This document shows positions 58,001-59,605 of a DNA stretch of 64,000 bases, in pieces. Location: assembly GCA_949126835.1 (NCBI GenBank), contig OX421497.1:5727636-5791635 (forward strand), given 5' to 3'. Each line of letters begins with the position of its first letter. The stretch's first letter is position 1. The notes below the pieces were generated by a model. The model was not told where the DNA came from. It made no database searches and was given only the letters and a program-made list of their open reading frames with translations. This DNA is from Anisus vortex (lineage: Eukaryota > Mollusca > Gastropoda > Planorbidae). The position numbers and the translations under genes are program-made.

Positions 58001-59194
58001 CTAGCTATTTTCAGCTACAACCGAAAATATGTCGTAGGGGTGTAAAATTAAATTTGGATTTTCGGAATTTGATACTTTCTAGTTATTTAGATCTATTTAT
58101 GTATGCACATTTCTGTGGTGAGTTATTATTTCTAAAAATAATTAGAATAGATCTATACATTTTTTAAAAATGTTTTTAAAGTTACACCTTGTAGTGTTTC
58201 ATTTGTATAAGCAAAATAGTAAATTAATTTCTCAAAATAAGATTTCAGACAGGTGCTACAGTAAAATACACATAGCCTAGCTAAGAGTAGCCTAAGAGAC
58301 TCTTTCTTCGATTTCAGCATTCACATCAGTATTAAAGAATCAAAATTAGCCTAATTAGGGCACAATGCGACTCATTTCTTGGTGGGGGGTCACATAAGGC
58401 CTACATTCGGGATGTATAATTTGTTCCATTACCTTATTAATTATTGTAAGCAAATTAACTTGGTGGAATAGGGAGGATAACCGTGTGTATTAATTGTATA
58501 AGAATATAATATTATCTCAGTAGCTTCCCTTTGATTACTTTTCCAGCAAACAACCCCTGGCCAAAACTTTCTGCAGTTTGACACGATTACCCTAGTTCCA
58601 TTCGAAACGAACCTTATAAACGTTACTTTGATGACCAAAGGACAGGTTGAGTAGACTGTTATTTCTTTTTTTTTTAATTAAATAAATTTTGATAAACTTT
58701 CCTATGATTCTGAAAATATTTTTTTTGAACAACAAATGCACTAAGTTAAAATAAAAGGACAAATGTATATATATAACTTTAATATAAGAGCCCTCCTCCC
58801 CCCCCCCCCCCCCCCCAGTAGCTTCAAGGCATGCCGGCATGGAATGGGTTATCTGAACAAACCAGGAAAACCAGTAACTTAGCATCATTTGCAACACTAA
58901 TAAAAAATGCAAGACTAGACTCAGACCACAGATGAGCGTAGGAGGCAATAATCTTCTTTATAGAAGAAGTGTCTGAAATATATAAGACAACATTATTGAA
59001 TTAAGTGATTTTTTAAAATTATCATTTTATTTCCTTAGGTGGACTGGTTGAATGAATACAACTCAAACATTACTAAGTATGTTCTTCCACTGTTGAGTGA
59101 AGACAACCTGGCTATAGACTGGCTAAAGGCTCGGACGAAGACTATATTGGCTTTTAAGGCTACAGGGAAGCTAAACGTGGAAGTTGAATTATAA
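11428..59194 (+). CDS. XPNPEP-like: secreted aminopeptidase P-like protein (M24B), probable pseudoenzyme
   Basis: Twenty-two exons join into 698 aa with every intron GT-AG and every phase matching. A signal peptide lies at 1-19. The N-terminal creatinase-type domain is at ~37-225 (ITGFEGYDGHAI, AAFWIDGRHFDLAEKRINCD). Domain II is at ~226-390 (TWQEKLTNVRSKM, LDEIAWLYNLRG). The pita-bread domain is at ~391-645 (SDSGGDYLDGTTEVTRT, GYYEDGQFGIR). XPNPEP1/2 proteins use D, D, H, E, E to bind two metals and remove an N-terminal residue before proline. Here the positions are D479, E490, H553, E589 and T603. The pocket His equivalents are Y459, H549 and Y562. N-glycosylation sites occur at 68, 316, 639 and 657. 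There is no hydrophobic C-terminal tail, so the protein is probably released, not GPI-anchored. A polyadenylation signal is at 59218. Catalysis is unlikely; a binding or scavenging role is only a guess. Confidence 0.92.
11511..11591. mobile_element. TTAA-flanked piggyBac-like MITE, copy 1
   Basis: TTAA is present at both ends with terminal ccctt/aaggg. The internal 73 bp carry gggcgcgtatatagcggaac. This copy lies in intron 1; five more copies of nearly the same length are in other introns. Confidence 0.75.
12367..12616 (+). repeat. tRNA-derived SINE
   Basis: The head ggtggccgagcggcagcgcg has a good A box, followed by a tttgaatcctgg B-box-like site, the shared body and a poly-T run at the 3' side. 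It lies in intron 1. Confidence 0.8.
12910..12986 (+). CDS. exon 2 (aa 11-36)
   Basis: Acceptor ttgttttag. It encodes the rest of the signal peptide and the mature N-terminus (LSASDNLKYPNGRRF, then CICKD). The donor gtaagt at 12987 is the first base of a 31-bp tandem array; phase 0. Confidence 0.85.
12987..13478 (+). repeat. 31-bp minisatellite starting at the exon 2 splice donor
   Basis: About 16 units of 31 bp begin with the true intron start gtaagtaaacctg, and each unit contains gac/gtaagt or gag/gtaagt. Only one unit has lost the GT (ttaagt, near 13391). Reading on from the exon meets a TAG inside the array, so use of a later donor would not give a full-length protein. Confidence 0.95.
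13480..14344. other. rest of intron 2
   Basis: No gene seen. Contains a degenerate (GATA)n/(GACA)n microsatellite at about 14150-14312 and a stretch near 13525-13610 with cgatttc/ttcggtt motifs like the repeat at 33000-33170. Confidence 0.5.
14345..14479 (+). CDS. exon 3 (aa 37-81)
   Basis: Acceptor caccttccag, donor gtaagt. It encodes the start of the N-terminal domain (SMQLWHQSFADNVPEIKDF; NLSGFIFGPDSPHM). The last part aligns with the 'AYIIPxxDxH' strand of the family. N-glycosylation site NLS at 68. Phase 0. Confidence 0.88.
14628..15148. mobile_element. MITE with 20-bp perfect inverted ends
   Basis: The ends tataataagatggaccgctt and aagcggtccatcttattata are exact inverted repeats. It contains a nested TTAA MITE (15046-15125). 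A partial copy of the left end is at 48507-48580. The superfamily is unclear. Confidence 0.75.
15046..15125. mobile_element. TTAA-flanked piggyBac-like MITE, copy 2
   Basis: TTAA at both ends. It is inserted, in inverse orientation to copy 1, just inside the right end of the 14628-15148 MITE. Shares gctatatacgcgcccgggac with the other copies. Confidence 0.75.
15420..15710 (-). pseudogene. CR1-like LINE C-terminal fragment
   Basis: The minus strand reads KTPSLDGHKKKYLGVRSF, then ESVAPSLWNSLSQTL, then a SFKRTKRLFSL-like end, matching the 'RSFSxxAPRLWNSLP' tail common to many animal LINE ORF2 proteins. Similar tails are at 29040-29530 and 50425-50715. Frameshifted. Confidence 0.6.
15985..16309 (-). 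pseudogene. LINE C-terminal tail (KDKNTFLI type)
   Basis: Minus-strand frame of 94 codons with IRAKSKVVIIHKALNSN, YKDKNTFLIIPYAR and YKYSFFPSGIRAWNGSPEQT, ending TLIKMQD. It is the best preserved copy of the LINE tail that also flanks the first hAT of the window. It is broken at 16310 by a hAT insertion. Confidence 0.75.
16648..17385 (+). pseudogene. hAT transposase remnant with internal 18-bp expansion
   Basis: The 16648-17145 frame reads NYMATHFSDLNLQSQGRG, then seven ALKLDI units, then CREINFKTINFFPNLRHIK, then DELFQKYIEALKQRQDFQIH. This is the SCAND3/GTF2IRD2-type hAT region. After a stop, 17207-17385 carries ALLSAF and, in another frame, KRSLKLDHSEKTKYVPDIEQ, the dimerisation end. The hexapeptide repeat comes from an 18-bp microexpansion at 16783-16908. 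Confidence 0.7.
16783..16908 (+). repeat. 18-bp tandem repeat, 7 units
   Basis: Seven copies of attgcattgaaactggat or one-base variants, kept in frame (ALKLDI)7 inside the transposase remnant. Confidence 0.95.
18562..19002. other. end of intron 3
   Basis: No gene seen. At about 18868 the string ggctacgccactg is a lone terminal sequence of the cagtggcgtag-type hAT family; I could not place its partner. Confidence 0.4.
19003..19066 (+). CDS. exon 4 (aa 82-102)
   Basis: Acceptor tcattttgcag, donor gtagga. Encodes NEYPARLDRKYTYITGFEGYD, the family's 'EY-(x)n-R-x-(F/Y)-x-TGF-x-G' strand. Phase 1. The 21 codons plus one base fit both neighbours. Confidence 0.88.
19153..19400 (+). repeat. tRNA-derived SINE
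   Basis: B-box-like gggttcgaatcctgg, body tgaccttagttggggcaaag and 3' caccggccctttggatcaat. The tRNA-like 5' end is truncated. Confidence 0.75.
20155..20235. mobile_element. TTAA-flanked piggyBac-like MITE, copy 3
   Basis: TTAA at both ends, about 73 bp inside, with gctatatacgcgcccgggac. Lies in intron 4. Confidence 0.75.
20600..21290 (-). pseudogene. LINE reverse transcriptase fragment
   Basis: The minus strand reads ELKVVEDFTYLDSTITNKRI, KAATTLVGIS, VFRACTRCTLRRLG and ASETWTLYASQ. These fit the 'FxYLGSxI... KAATTMxxLS... VxxACVLSTLLYGSETWT' region after the catalytic core of RTE/CR1-like LINEs. Frames are broken and a (CT)n run at 20916-20984 interrupts it. Confidence 0.6.
20916..20984. 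repeat. (CT)n microsatellite
   Basis: Nearly pure CT dinucleotide run of about 50 bp with a less regular left side. Confidence 0.97.
21450..21554 (+). CDS. exon 5 (aa 103-137)
   Basis: Acceptor tttttttcag, donor gtcagc. Encodes GHAILLRNKAAFWIDGRHF, then DLAEKRINCDWSLFKL, a clear match to the family's 'GTAxxxxxxAxxWTDGRYxxQAExxLxxxW' strand-helix. Phase 1. Confidence 0.92.
21732..21800 (+). repeat. SINE head fragment
   Basis: Contains gattcgaatcctggtgaagg and the preceding tRNA-like piece; truncated after about 70 bp next to a hAT MITE. Confidence 0.5.
21806..21998. mobile_element. short hAT MITE, decayed
   Basis: Left end tagggtcggcaacct, subterminal gacttggcacgc, right-side tttggcacactattatcaaa. 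The right terminal repeat is damaged (ggtaccgaacgctg). Boundaries approximate. Confidence 0.55.
21966..22340 (+). CDS. open frame of unknown origin, 124 codons
   Basis: A GC-richer open frame in intron 5, not on the spliced path of the host gene. Its first residues come from the adjacent MITE; the body has PLGISDGHLTYNNLEVGD, WPAFNRADDPWWWLN and FARFRPNRLAGVPL. The PLGISDGHL start is faintly like an F5/8 type C (discoidin) domain, but the later pattern does not convince me. It may be a retrotransposed or captured gene fragment. No splice sites were assigned. Confidence 0.25.
   Translation: MAHYYQNRYRTLLLWVPLGISDGHLTYNNLEVGDLKNGMRVGTMLITAERSSGSIWPAFNRADDPWWWLNRSEHYHNSALATAPFGRYFARFRPNRLAGVPLVSSAIEKMERVTLYPPFSTEII
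22425..22525 (+). repeat. SINE 3' fragment
   Basis: Degenerate body: gtaactgacattacc, aaaaggcggttggac and ccaccgaaactggtgaacg. Confidence 0.5.
22663..22743. mobile_element. TTAA-flanked piggyBac-like MITE, copy 4
   Basis: TTAA at both ends, cccttcccgtaccgacc left end, matching the consensus of the other copies. Intron 5. Confidence 0.75.
23005..23640 (-). pseudogene. LINE ORF2 C-terminus with C2H2 zinc finger
   Basis: A 192-codon minus-strand frame: HFHTKSLRKILNIKWHDKIP, VLARAGLPSI, LRWAGHVIRMPDCRLPKRL, DRASWRSAVHEG, then a C2H2 finger CTVCSRTFQARIGLISHMKT-H. This zinc-finger end is common in animal LINE ORF2 proteins. The 5' part is missing, and the 3' side ends in an aac-rich tail near 23005. 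Confidence 0.75.
23789..23887 (+). CDS. exon 6 (aa 138-170)
   Basis: Acceptor tttgaactag, donor gtatta. Encodes GDPGVPTLAEWTDSAIG, then KEEVRNIGIDKSLVTE, the family's 'TPTxxEWL... VGxDPxLI' strand. Phase 1. Confidence 0.9.
24060..24416. mobile_element. hAT MITE, 357 bp
   Basis: Starts cagggttcgggaacct and ends gggttcccgacccctg. Perfect 8-bp duplication atctagtg at 24052-24059 and 24417-24424. Interior AT-rich; subterminal gagccacatctggctcgcga is typical of this MITE type. Confidence 0.92.
24425..24854. other. part of intron 6 without recognised features
   Basis: AT-rich sequence; short open frames without domain similarity. I see nothing I can support. Confidence 0.4.
25050..25440 (-). pseudogene. 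LINE ORF2 C-terminal fragment
   Basis: The minus strand reads LRKIYGAVQDTDGWRTRTNE, LYALYEDQTVVAEIKKGRLR and WAGHLERMAQGR, then GRPRRR and a basic end. This is the standard last ~120 residues of a class of animal LINE ORF2 proteins. No catalytic core present. Confidence 0.75.
25974..27214. repeat. 21-bp minisatellite, about 59 units
   Basis: Unit based on acaccctaaatgtattgtta with variants (gcacaccc, gcactcct, tatacaccc). Because 21 is a multiple of three, all six frames stay open for long stretches; these are not proteins. It ends 38 bp before the start of exon 7. Confidence 0.97.
27253..27420 (+). CDS. exon 7 (aa 171-226)
   Basis: Acceptor tttttcag, donor gtttat. Encodes ETFTSIKNSFAALPNPL, VIVPLAGKLNPFDVYIST, then RPVRPINALDIKFA, the end of the N-terminal domain and linker ('RPxxPxxPVxxLxxxFAG'). 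A gtaaga inside the exon at about 27384 is not used, since the downstream residues match the family. Phase 1. Confidence 0.88.
27577..27902. mobile_element. hAT MITE, 326 bp
   Basis: Starts cagggccggctcg, ends agagccggtcctg. Perfect 8-bp duplication attatttt at 27569-27576 and 27903-27910. A relative in inverse orientation is at 49072-49389. Confidence 0.92.
27911..29039. other. part of intron 7
   Basis: AT-rich intron. The only feature seen is a SINE 3' fragment in minus orientation at about 28281-28369 (gtcggaccaaattgatccat). Nothing coding. Confidence 0.45.
29040..29530 (-). pseudogene. CR1-like LINE C-terminal fragment with TTA-rich 3' end
   Basis: The minus strand reads LAYGCAEGTAPAYLKKLIPR, then LGMLRSSTQSLLRV, a damaged 'ERSFxxxAPxLWNxLP' region, and a 3' UTR containing gcgctatataa-like text and an (ATT)n run. 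Related to fragments at 15420, 50425 and 52755. Confidence 0.65.
30012..30275 (-). repeat. tRNA-derived SINE
   Basis: Inverse orientation: ggtgaagcagcgttcaccag, then ggattcgaacccagagcc (B box), and the head gcgctgccgcctcgaccacc. Intron 7. Confidence 0.8.
30350..30445 (+). CDS. exon 8 (aa 227-258)
   Basis: Acceptor cctctacag, donor gtgagt. Encodes GVTWQEKLTNVRSKMRKRGA, then DVFFSAALDEIA, the start of domain II ('SWQEKxxxxRxxMxxxxADxxxxSALDEIAW'). The split codon gives W259. Phase 1. Confidence 0.93.
30446..31374. other. intron 8
   Basis: No gene seen. A tgggtcaatttgacccg palindromic string at about 30491 and tga/tca-rich text to 31250 may be a decayed DNA transposon, but I could not find two matching ends. 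Confidence 0.35.
31375..31456 (+). CDS. exon 9 (aa 259-285)
   Basis: Acceptor ctatctcag, donor gtgagt. Encodes WLYNLRGLEDAYNPFLYSYT, then IVTPVSA, the strongest family signature of domain II ('WLFNLRGxDxxYNPxFxSYxIV'). Phase 2. Confidence 0.95.
31507..31754. repeat. 41-bp tandem repeat, 6 units
   Basis: Units based on attattagcacataaaatg, then tcatcaactttccc, just after exon 9. Does not overlap the donor. Confidence 0.93.
32001..32899 (+). mobile_element. P-like element with ~200-bp inverted repeats and THAP fragment
   Basis: The left end attgacaagtcttaattagg pairs with the right end cctcattaagacttgtcaat. The match extends with mismatches for about 200 bp (32001-32210 versus 32690-32899), including gttctggtcttttagaaata. 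Inside is a THAP-like frame and a perfect 28-bp palindrome at 32275-32302 formed by two copies of the element tip. No convincing target duplication was found. Confidence 0.65.
32366..32522 (+). pseudogene. THAP zinc-finger fragment
   Basis: One frame gives MFVCCVTGCTKKM; the next gives KGLHFISFPKDGAKTKRWIV, then NVRREES. Together they are the N-terminal half of a THAP domain (CxxxxC, then F-P-x-D and W). THAP domains are the DNA-binding domains of P-element transposases and of host THAP proteins. A frameshift separates the halves and the second Cys/His pair is absent. Confidence 0.6.
33000..33170. repeat. repeat with internal ttcggt/accgaa motifs
   Basis: Many short inverted ttcgg/ccgaa strings, ending atttcggtcgacctctac, which looks like a MITE terminus. 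The left boundary is not defined. Confidence 0.35.
33255..33387 (+). CDS. exon 10 (aa 286-330)
   Basis: Acceptor cttgtttag, donor gtaagt. Encodes ELYILDKVKRLTAEPTDSET, EVKLYEHLGTN and a Cys-containing loop with glycosylation site NTS (316). Fits the less conserved part of domain II. Phase 0. Confidence 0.88.
33431..33624 (+). repeat. tRNA-derived SINE, 3' truncated
   Basis: The head ggtggccgagctgcagcgcg and gggttcgagtcctga are the clearest tRNA-like boxes in the window. The 3' part is cut at the junction with a hAT MITE. Confidence 0.8.
33625..33799. mobile_element. short hAT MITE, left end missing
   Basis: Carries cagatttggcacgcag, atttttaatggcacgcg, tttggcacactgtta and the right end ggttgccgacccctg. 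The left terminal repeat is replaced by the SINE junction. Confidence 0.7.
33896..33976. mobile_element. TTAA-flanked piggyBac-like MITE, copy 5
   Basis: TTAA at both ends; nearly identical to copy 4. Intron 10. Confidence 0.75.
34029..34139 (+). CDS. exon 11 (aa 331-367)
   Basis: Acceptor aacctcag, donor gttggt (weak). Encodes SVEDYDIQGVADTLSRFKGK, then KVWVSPETNYEITSAVK; 'KVWVSxxxxYxI' is typical of the family. The donor is also the start of a 27-bp tandem array. Phase 0. Confidence 0.9.
34140..34627 (+). repeat. 27-bp minisatellite starting at the exon 11 splice donor
   Basis: Eighteen units start at the first intron base with gttggtatatccagtgatct. Early units end aacaag, so the junction aag/gttggt of the real exon end is repeated. 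In the exon frame the first two units are open (VGISSDLNK twice) and the third has a TAG. Confidence 0.95.
34806..34892 (+). CDS. exon 12 (aa 368-396)
   Basis: Acceptor tttgaacag, donor gtaaga. Encodes DNSIVDMSPIAIDKTVKNPQ, then ERIGMRNAN, matching 'SPIxxxKAVKNxxExxGMRxAH'. Phase 0. Confidence 0.93.
35093..35597. mobile_element. hAT-type MITE, 505 bp
   Basis: Left cacataataggtataaaaca and right end (inverse) cacagaataaatatagaaca, both followed by gaatgcgca. Perfect 8-bp duplication ataatcac at 35085-35092 and 35598-35605. Interior shows no open frame. Confidence 0.82.
35661..35711 (+). CDS. exon 13 (aa 397-413)
   Basis: Acceptor atatttccag, donor gtaagt. Encodes IRDSAAVIRFLAFVENK, the start of the pita-bread domain ('IRDxxAxxxFxxWLE'). 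Phase 0. Confidence 0.92.
35731..35960 (-). repeat. tRNA-derived SINE
   Basis: Inverse orientation, beginning agggccggtgaagcagcg and ending in ggaacgcgctgtcgccacc. Lies 20 bp after the exon 13 donor. Confidence 0.78.
36545..36835 (-). pseudogene. LINE tail fragment (KDKNTFLI family)
   Basis: Minus-strand 3' UTR and C-terminus equivalent to 15985-16309: agaagattattgcgccctac, cagccttgcattttgatcag and tttatctgagcattttaa. Several stops. Confidence 0.65.
36839..36919. mobile_element. TTAA-flanked piggyBac-like MITE, copy 6
   Basis: TTAA at both ends, same orientation as copy 1. Intron 13. Confidence 0.75.
37250..37314 (+). CDS. exon 14 (aa 414-434)
   Basis: Acceptor tttctatag after a long T-tract, donor gtgagt. 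Encodes IKSGEKYYWEDSATSLLWRYR, the variable helix region before the substrate pocket. Phase 2. Confidence 0.88.
37349..37500. mobile_element. TA-flanked MITE (mariner-like)
   Basis: Left taccgtacatactcgcgtat and right, inverse, taccgtatatactcatgtat; TA at both outer ends. Short, no coding. Confidence 0.65.
37720..38100 (+). repeat. SINE-like interspersed repeat, unclassified
   Basis: Starts near ggactcggcggtctagcggt, which resembles a tRNA A box, followed by GC-richer sequence unlike the AT-rich surroundings. A 67-codon frame inside has no recognisable domain. Confidence 0.35.
38270..38394. mobile_element. right half of a hAT MITE
   Basis: Carries ctgttggcacgttgaatgaa, tttggcacactattgtcaaa and the damaged end gttgccaacccatg; equivalent to the right half of 52863-53041. 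Confidence 0.6.
38410..39633. repeat. 46-bp minisatellite, about 26 units
   Basis: Unit contains actttgtgtttaactatag, then aacaaacacag, then acttgatggggtag. Variants (ctggggtag, aggtagcta, actgtagaac) recur in order, showing block duplications. Each unit contains a cacag/act string similar to the real acceptor of exon 15. Confidence 0.97.
39807..39956 (+). CDS. exon 15 (aa 435-484)
   Basis: Acceptor gaacactgcag, donor gtaagt. Encodes GNSFEPASAYGNNGSILYYR, then SFFISDSGGDY. The family has 'SFxTISxxGPNGAIIHYxP' and 'YLIDSGxQY'. Metal ligand D479 is kept, but the pocket His is Y459. Phase 2. Confidence 0.94.
40032..40091. repeat. (TA)n microsatellite
   Basis: About 30 TA dinucleotides, shortly before the 44-bp satellite. 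Confidence 0.97.
40144..47338. repeat. 44-bp satellite array, about 163 units, in intron 15
   Basis: Unit contains acagtccgttttacactggg, then aaatatagac. Two monomer classes differ after that: ctaataaatatagt (A) and ttaataaatttaat (B). They occur in alternating blocks. The left ~400 bp are more divergent than the interior. Diagnostic variants (ggggg for ctggg, aaataaagac, ccgtgttac) recur at regular distances, indicating higher-order duplications such as a 528-bp (12-unit) repeat near the right end. Confidence 0.98.
47412..47472 (+). CDS. exon 16 (aa 485-505)
   Basis: Acceptor atcatttag, donor gtaatt. Encodes LDGTTEVTRTMLYGEPTDYQR. The family reads DGTTDVTRT; the second metal-ligand Asp is Glu here (E490). 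Spacing to D479 is the family's 11 residues. Phase 0. Confidence 0.93.
48216..48285 (+). CDS. exon 17 (aa 506-528)
   Basis: Acceptor gttgttacag, donor gtaaag. Encodes ECYTRVLMSSINLAMAKWP, then EGLL; 'ECFTRVLxGxIxLxxxxFP' in the family. Phase 1. Confidence 0.92.
48917..49021 (+). CDS. exon 18 (aa 529-563)
   Basis: Acceptor ttatttag, donor gtaggg. Encodes GSNLDSLTRLALWEAGLDYE, then HVPIHVVGGSLDHYE. The family's HGTGHGVG box is HVPIHVVG: the metal-ligand His (H553) and H549 remain, the glycines are lost, and the later pocket His is Y562. Phase 1. Confidence 0.93.
49072..49389. mobile_element. hAT MITE, 318 bp
   Basis: Starts cagggccggttctag, ends gagccggccctg. Flanking 8-mers ggggtagt and gggatagt differ at one base. 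Inverse-oriented relative of 27577-27902. Confidence 0.9.
49508..50246. mobile_element. hAT element with gttctcaac ends, 739 bp
   Basis: Starts cataggttctcaacggggg, ends aaaggttgagaacctatg. Perfect 8-bp duplication ggctaggc at 49500-49507 and 50247-50254. Subterminal gggggcgat motifs are repeated. The interior includes the atacaaactgggtagttat core shared with four other hATs. Confidence 0.93.
50425..50720 (-). pseudogene. CR1-like LINE C-terminal fragment
   Basis: The minus strand reads SAGERAFSYVGPSTWNALPL, then QLRQCLALT, then a 3' UTR with gcgctatataag and (ATT)n. Matches the 'RSFSYxGPxxWNxLPxxLR' tail. Confidence 0.65.
50757..51195 (+). pseudogene. LINE ORF2 C-terminal fragment (KDKNTFLI family), longest copy
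   Basis: Plus-strand frames read NKTLGFIKRNVYKCNKN, AKSKVVIINKALNSNLEIQ, KDKNTFLIRYARTNAYKY and IRAWNGLPEQTRKTSNLTSF. 'NKTLGFIRRN' places it in the region after the polymerase core. Small frameshifts; 3' tail ataagataag. Confidence 0.75.
51826..51900 (+). CDS. exon 19 (aa 564-588)
   Basis: Acceptor tttgtaacag, donor gtaagt. Encodes GLGTVAHRRRPRTELPLK, then AYQYYTN. The family's 'GPxGIxxxxxxxxxxLxxGMxxTxEPG' pattern is poorly kept. Phase 1. Confidence 0.85.
52214..52440 (+). repeat. tRNA-derived SINE, 5' truncated
   Basis: Carries gttcgtatcctggtgaaggc, then gtacctgactttagttgagg and ggtggccacagaaactggtg. Confidence 0.75.
52580..52656 (+). CDS. exon 20 (aa 589-614)
   Basis: Acceptor atacctccacag, donor gtcaga. 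Encodes EVGYYEDGQFGIRLTNVVGI, then VPYSSK; the family reads EPGYYEDGxFGIRIENVV. Metal ligand E589 is kept, but the last ligand Glu is T603. Phase 0. Confidence 0.95.
52755..52855 (+). repeat. LINE 3' UTR fragment
   Basis: Contains ggcgctatataaatgaccga followed by ATT repeats, as at the ends of the CR1-like fragments nearby. Confidence 0.5.
52863..53041. mobile_element. hAT MITE, 179 bp
   Basis: Starts caggcgtcggcaacc and ends ggttgtcgacccctg; flanking acctagcc and atctaggc match at six of eight. It consists of the two subterminal regions of the larger elements joined together. A damaged second right end lies at about 53150-53286. Confidence 0.78.
53440..55395 (-). mobile_element. Tigger/pogo-type DNA transposon
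   Basis: The ends are ggggagggtggggatgattg and its inverse ggggagagtgaggatgattg, each flanked by TA, as expected for Tc1/mariner-pogo elements. Further tgggggataa/ttatcccc-type repeats occur inside both ends. It encodes a broken transposase on the minus strand. Confidence 0.88.
53795..54705 (-). pseudogene. pogo/Tigger transposase (HTH + DDE), broken
   Basis: The first frame (54705-54430) has MPRFYKRKRTAHGTTLPEEM, then VREAARQYRTPRSTLQHSIE, a psq-type helix-turn-helix. A frameshift and one stop follow (FYGLTTQNLRSLAYEM; KEWMISFMRQNPRLRIRQPE). The DDE part (54328-53795) has IFNLDENSITTVYK, MCCVISAVGQSLPPVFVFP and LTLDNHES, giving two of the three acidic catalytic positions; the third and the C-terminus are missing. 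Confidence 0.85.
55577..55841 (+). repeat. tRNA-derived SINE, best-preserved copy
   Basis: Complete head ggggcactgcggtctagcg, gtaccggaggtcctgggttc, body and 3' end gcccatgga-type. B box gggttcgaatcctg. Intron 20. Confidence 0.85.
56029..56274. mobile_element. hAT MITE rich in gagtcg repeats
   Basis: Starts cagggctgtggagtcggagt and ends accgactccacagccctg; flanking accaggag and actaggag match at seven of eight. Interior is mostly ggagtcg units. Confidence 0.85.
56527..57795. mobile_element. hAT element with gttctcaac ends, 1.27 kb
   Basis: Starts cataggttctcaacgggg, ends aaggttgagaacctatg. Perfect 8-bp duplication atctagga at 56519-56526 and 57796-57803. Interior shared with 49508-50246 and with the large hAT at 4072. 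Carries a local repeat block at 57376-57575. Confidence 0.93.
57376..57575. repeat. irregular short repeat block inside the hAT element
   Basis: About eight loosely repeated pieces made of cttaaacatacggac and taatcacacgacac or cagataaacatacggac. Not found in the sister element at 49508-50246. Confidence 0.85.
57804..58546. other. last part of intron 20
   Basis: AT-rich; no gene, array or transposon end that I can support. Confidence 0.4.
58547..58645 (+). CDS. exon 21 (aa 615-647)
   Basis: Acceptor cttttccag, donor gttgag. Encodes QTTPGQNFLQFDTITLVPFE, then TNLINVTLMTKGQ; the family reads 'LxFEPLTLVPIxxxLIDxxLLT'. Glycosylation site NVT (639). Phase 0. Confidence 0.93.
58830..58990 (+). repeat. 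LINE 3' end fragment (KDKNTFLI family)
   Basis: Carries ggcatggaatgggtt, gaacaaaccaggaaaaccag and the UTR gatgagcgtaggaggcaata. Located in intron 21, right after a C-run. Confidence 0.65.
59039..59194 (+). CDS. exon 22 (aa 648-698, stop)
   Basis: Acceptor tttccttag. Encodes VDWLNEYNSNITKYVLPLLS, then LAIDWLKARTKTIL, ending VEVEL and TAA. 'DWLNxYHxxxxxxVxPxL' is the family's end. No hydrophobic GPI-type tail. Glycosylation site NIT (657). Confidence 0.93.
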   Translation: MDWLNEYNSNITKYVLPLLSEDNLAIDWLKARTKTILAFKATGKLNVEVEL

Positions 59195-59217
59195 TATCAG
59201 CTGGACAGTCCTTTCTG

Positions 59218-59223
59218 AATAAA
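59218..59223 (+). terminator. polyadenylation signal of the aminopeptidase P-like gene
   Basis: AATAAA 24 bp after the stop codon, the only canonical hexamer close to the end of the gene. Confidence 0.65.
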
Positions 59224-59344
59224 AGCAAGTCTAACAAATTTGTAATCGAGTTAGCTTTGTTTAAATTACTGGTAATACTAATATAGGCCTCTAATCTACC
59301 AGTTTTACAGATATAATTCTTGTATTGAATTAATAAGCTATGTT

Positions 59345-59605
59345 GCAACGCTCAGATAAACTTAAGGACAAAAACACTTTTCTTATCCCTTTATGCAAGA
59401 ACAAATGCAAAGAAGTACTCTTTCTTCCCGGGTGGCATCTGGGCATGGAATGGGTCGCCTGGACAAACCAGAAAAACCAGTAACTTATCATCATTTAAAA
59501 AATTTATAAAGATGCAAGACTAGATTAGGACCACGGAAGAGCGTAGGCCGCAATAATCTTCTTTATAGAAGAAGCGTCTGTAATATATAACATGAGATAT
59601 GATCT
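59345..59605 (+). pseudogene. LINE C-terminal tail (KDKNTFLI family)
   Basis: Contains caacgctcagataaacttaa, then a damaged KDKNTFLIPLC-like frame, gggcatggaatgggtcgcct and the UTR gagcgtaggccgcaataatc. Inserted just after the gene's 3' end. Confidence 0.7.
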
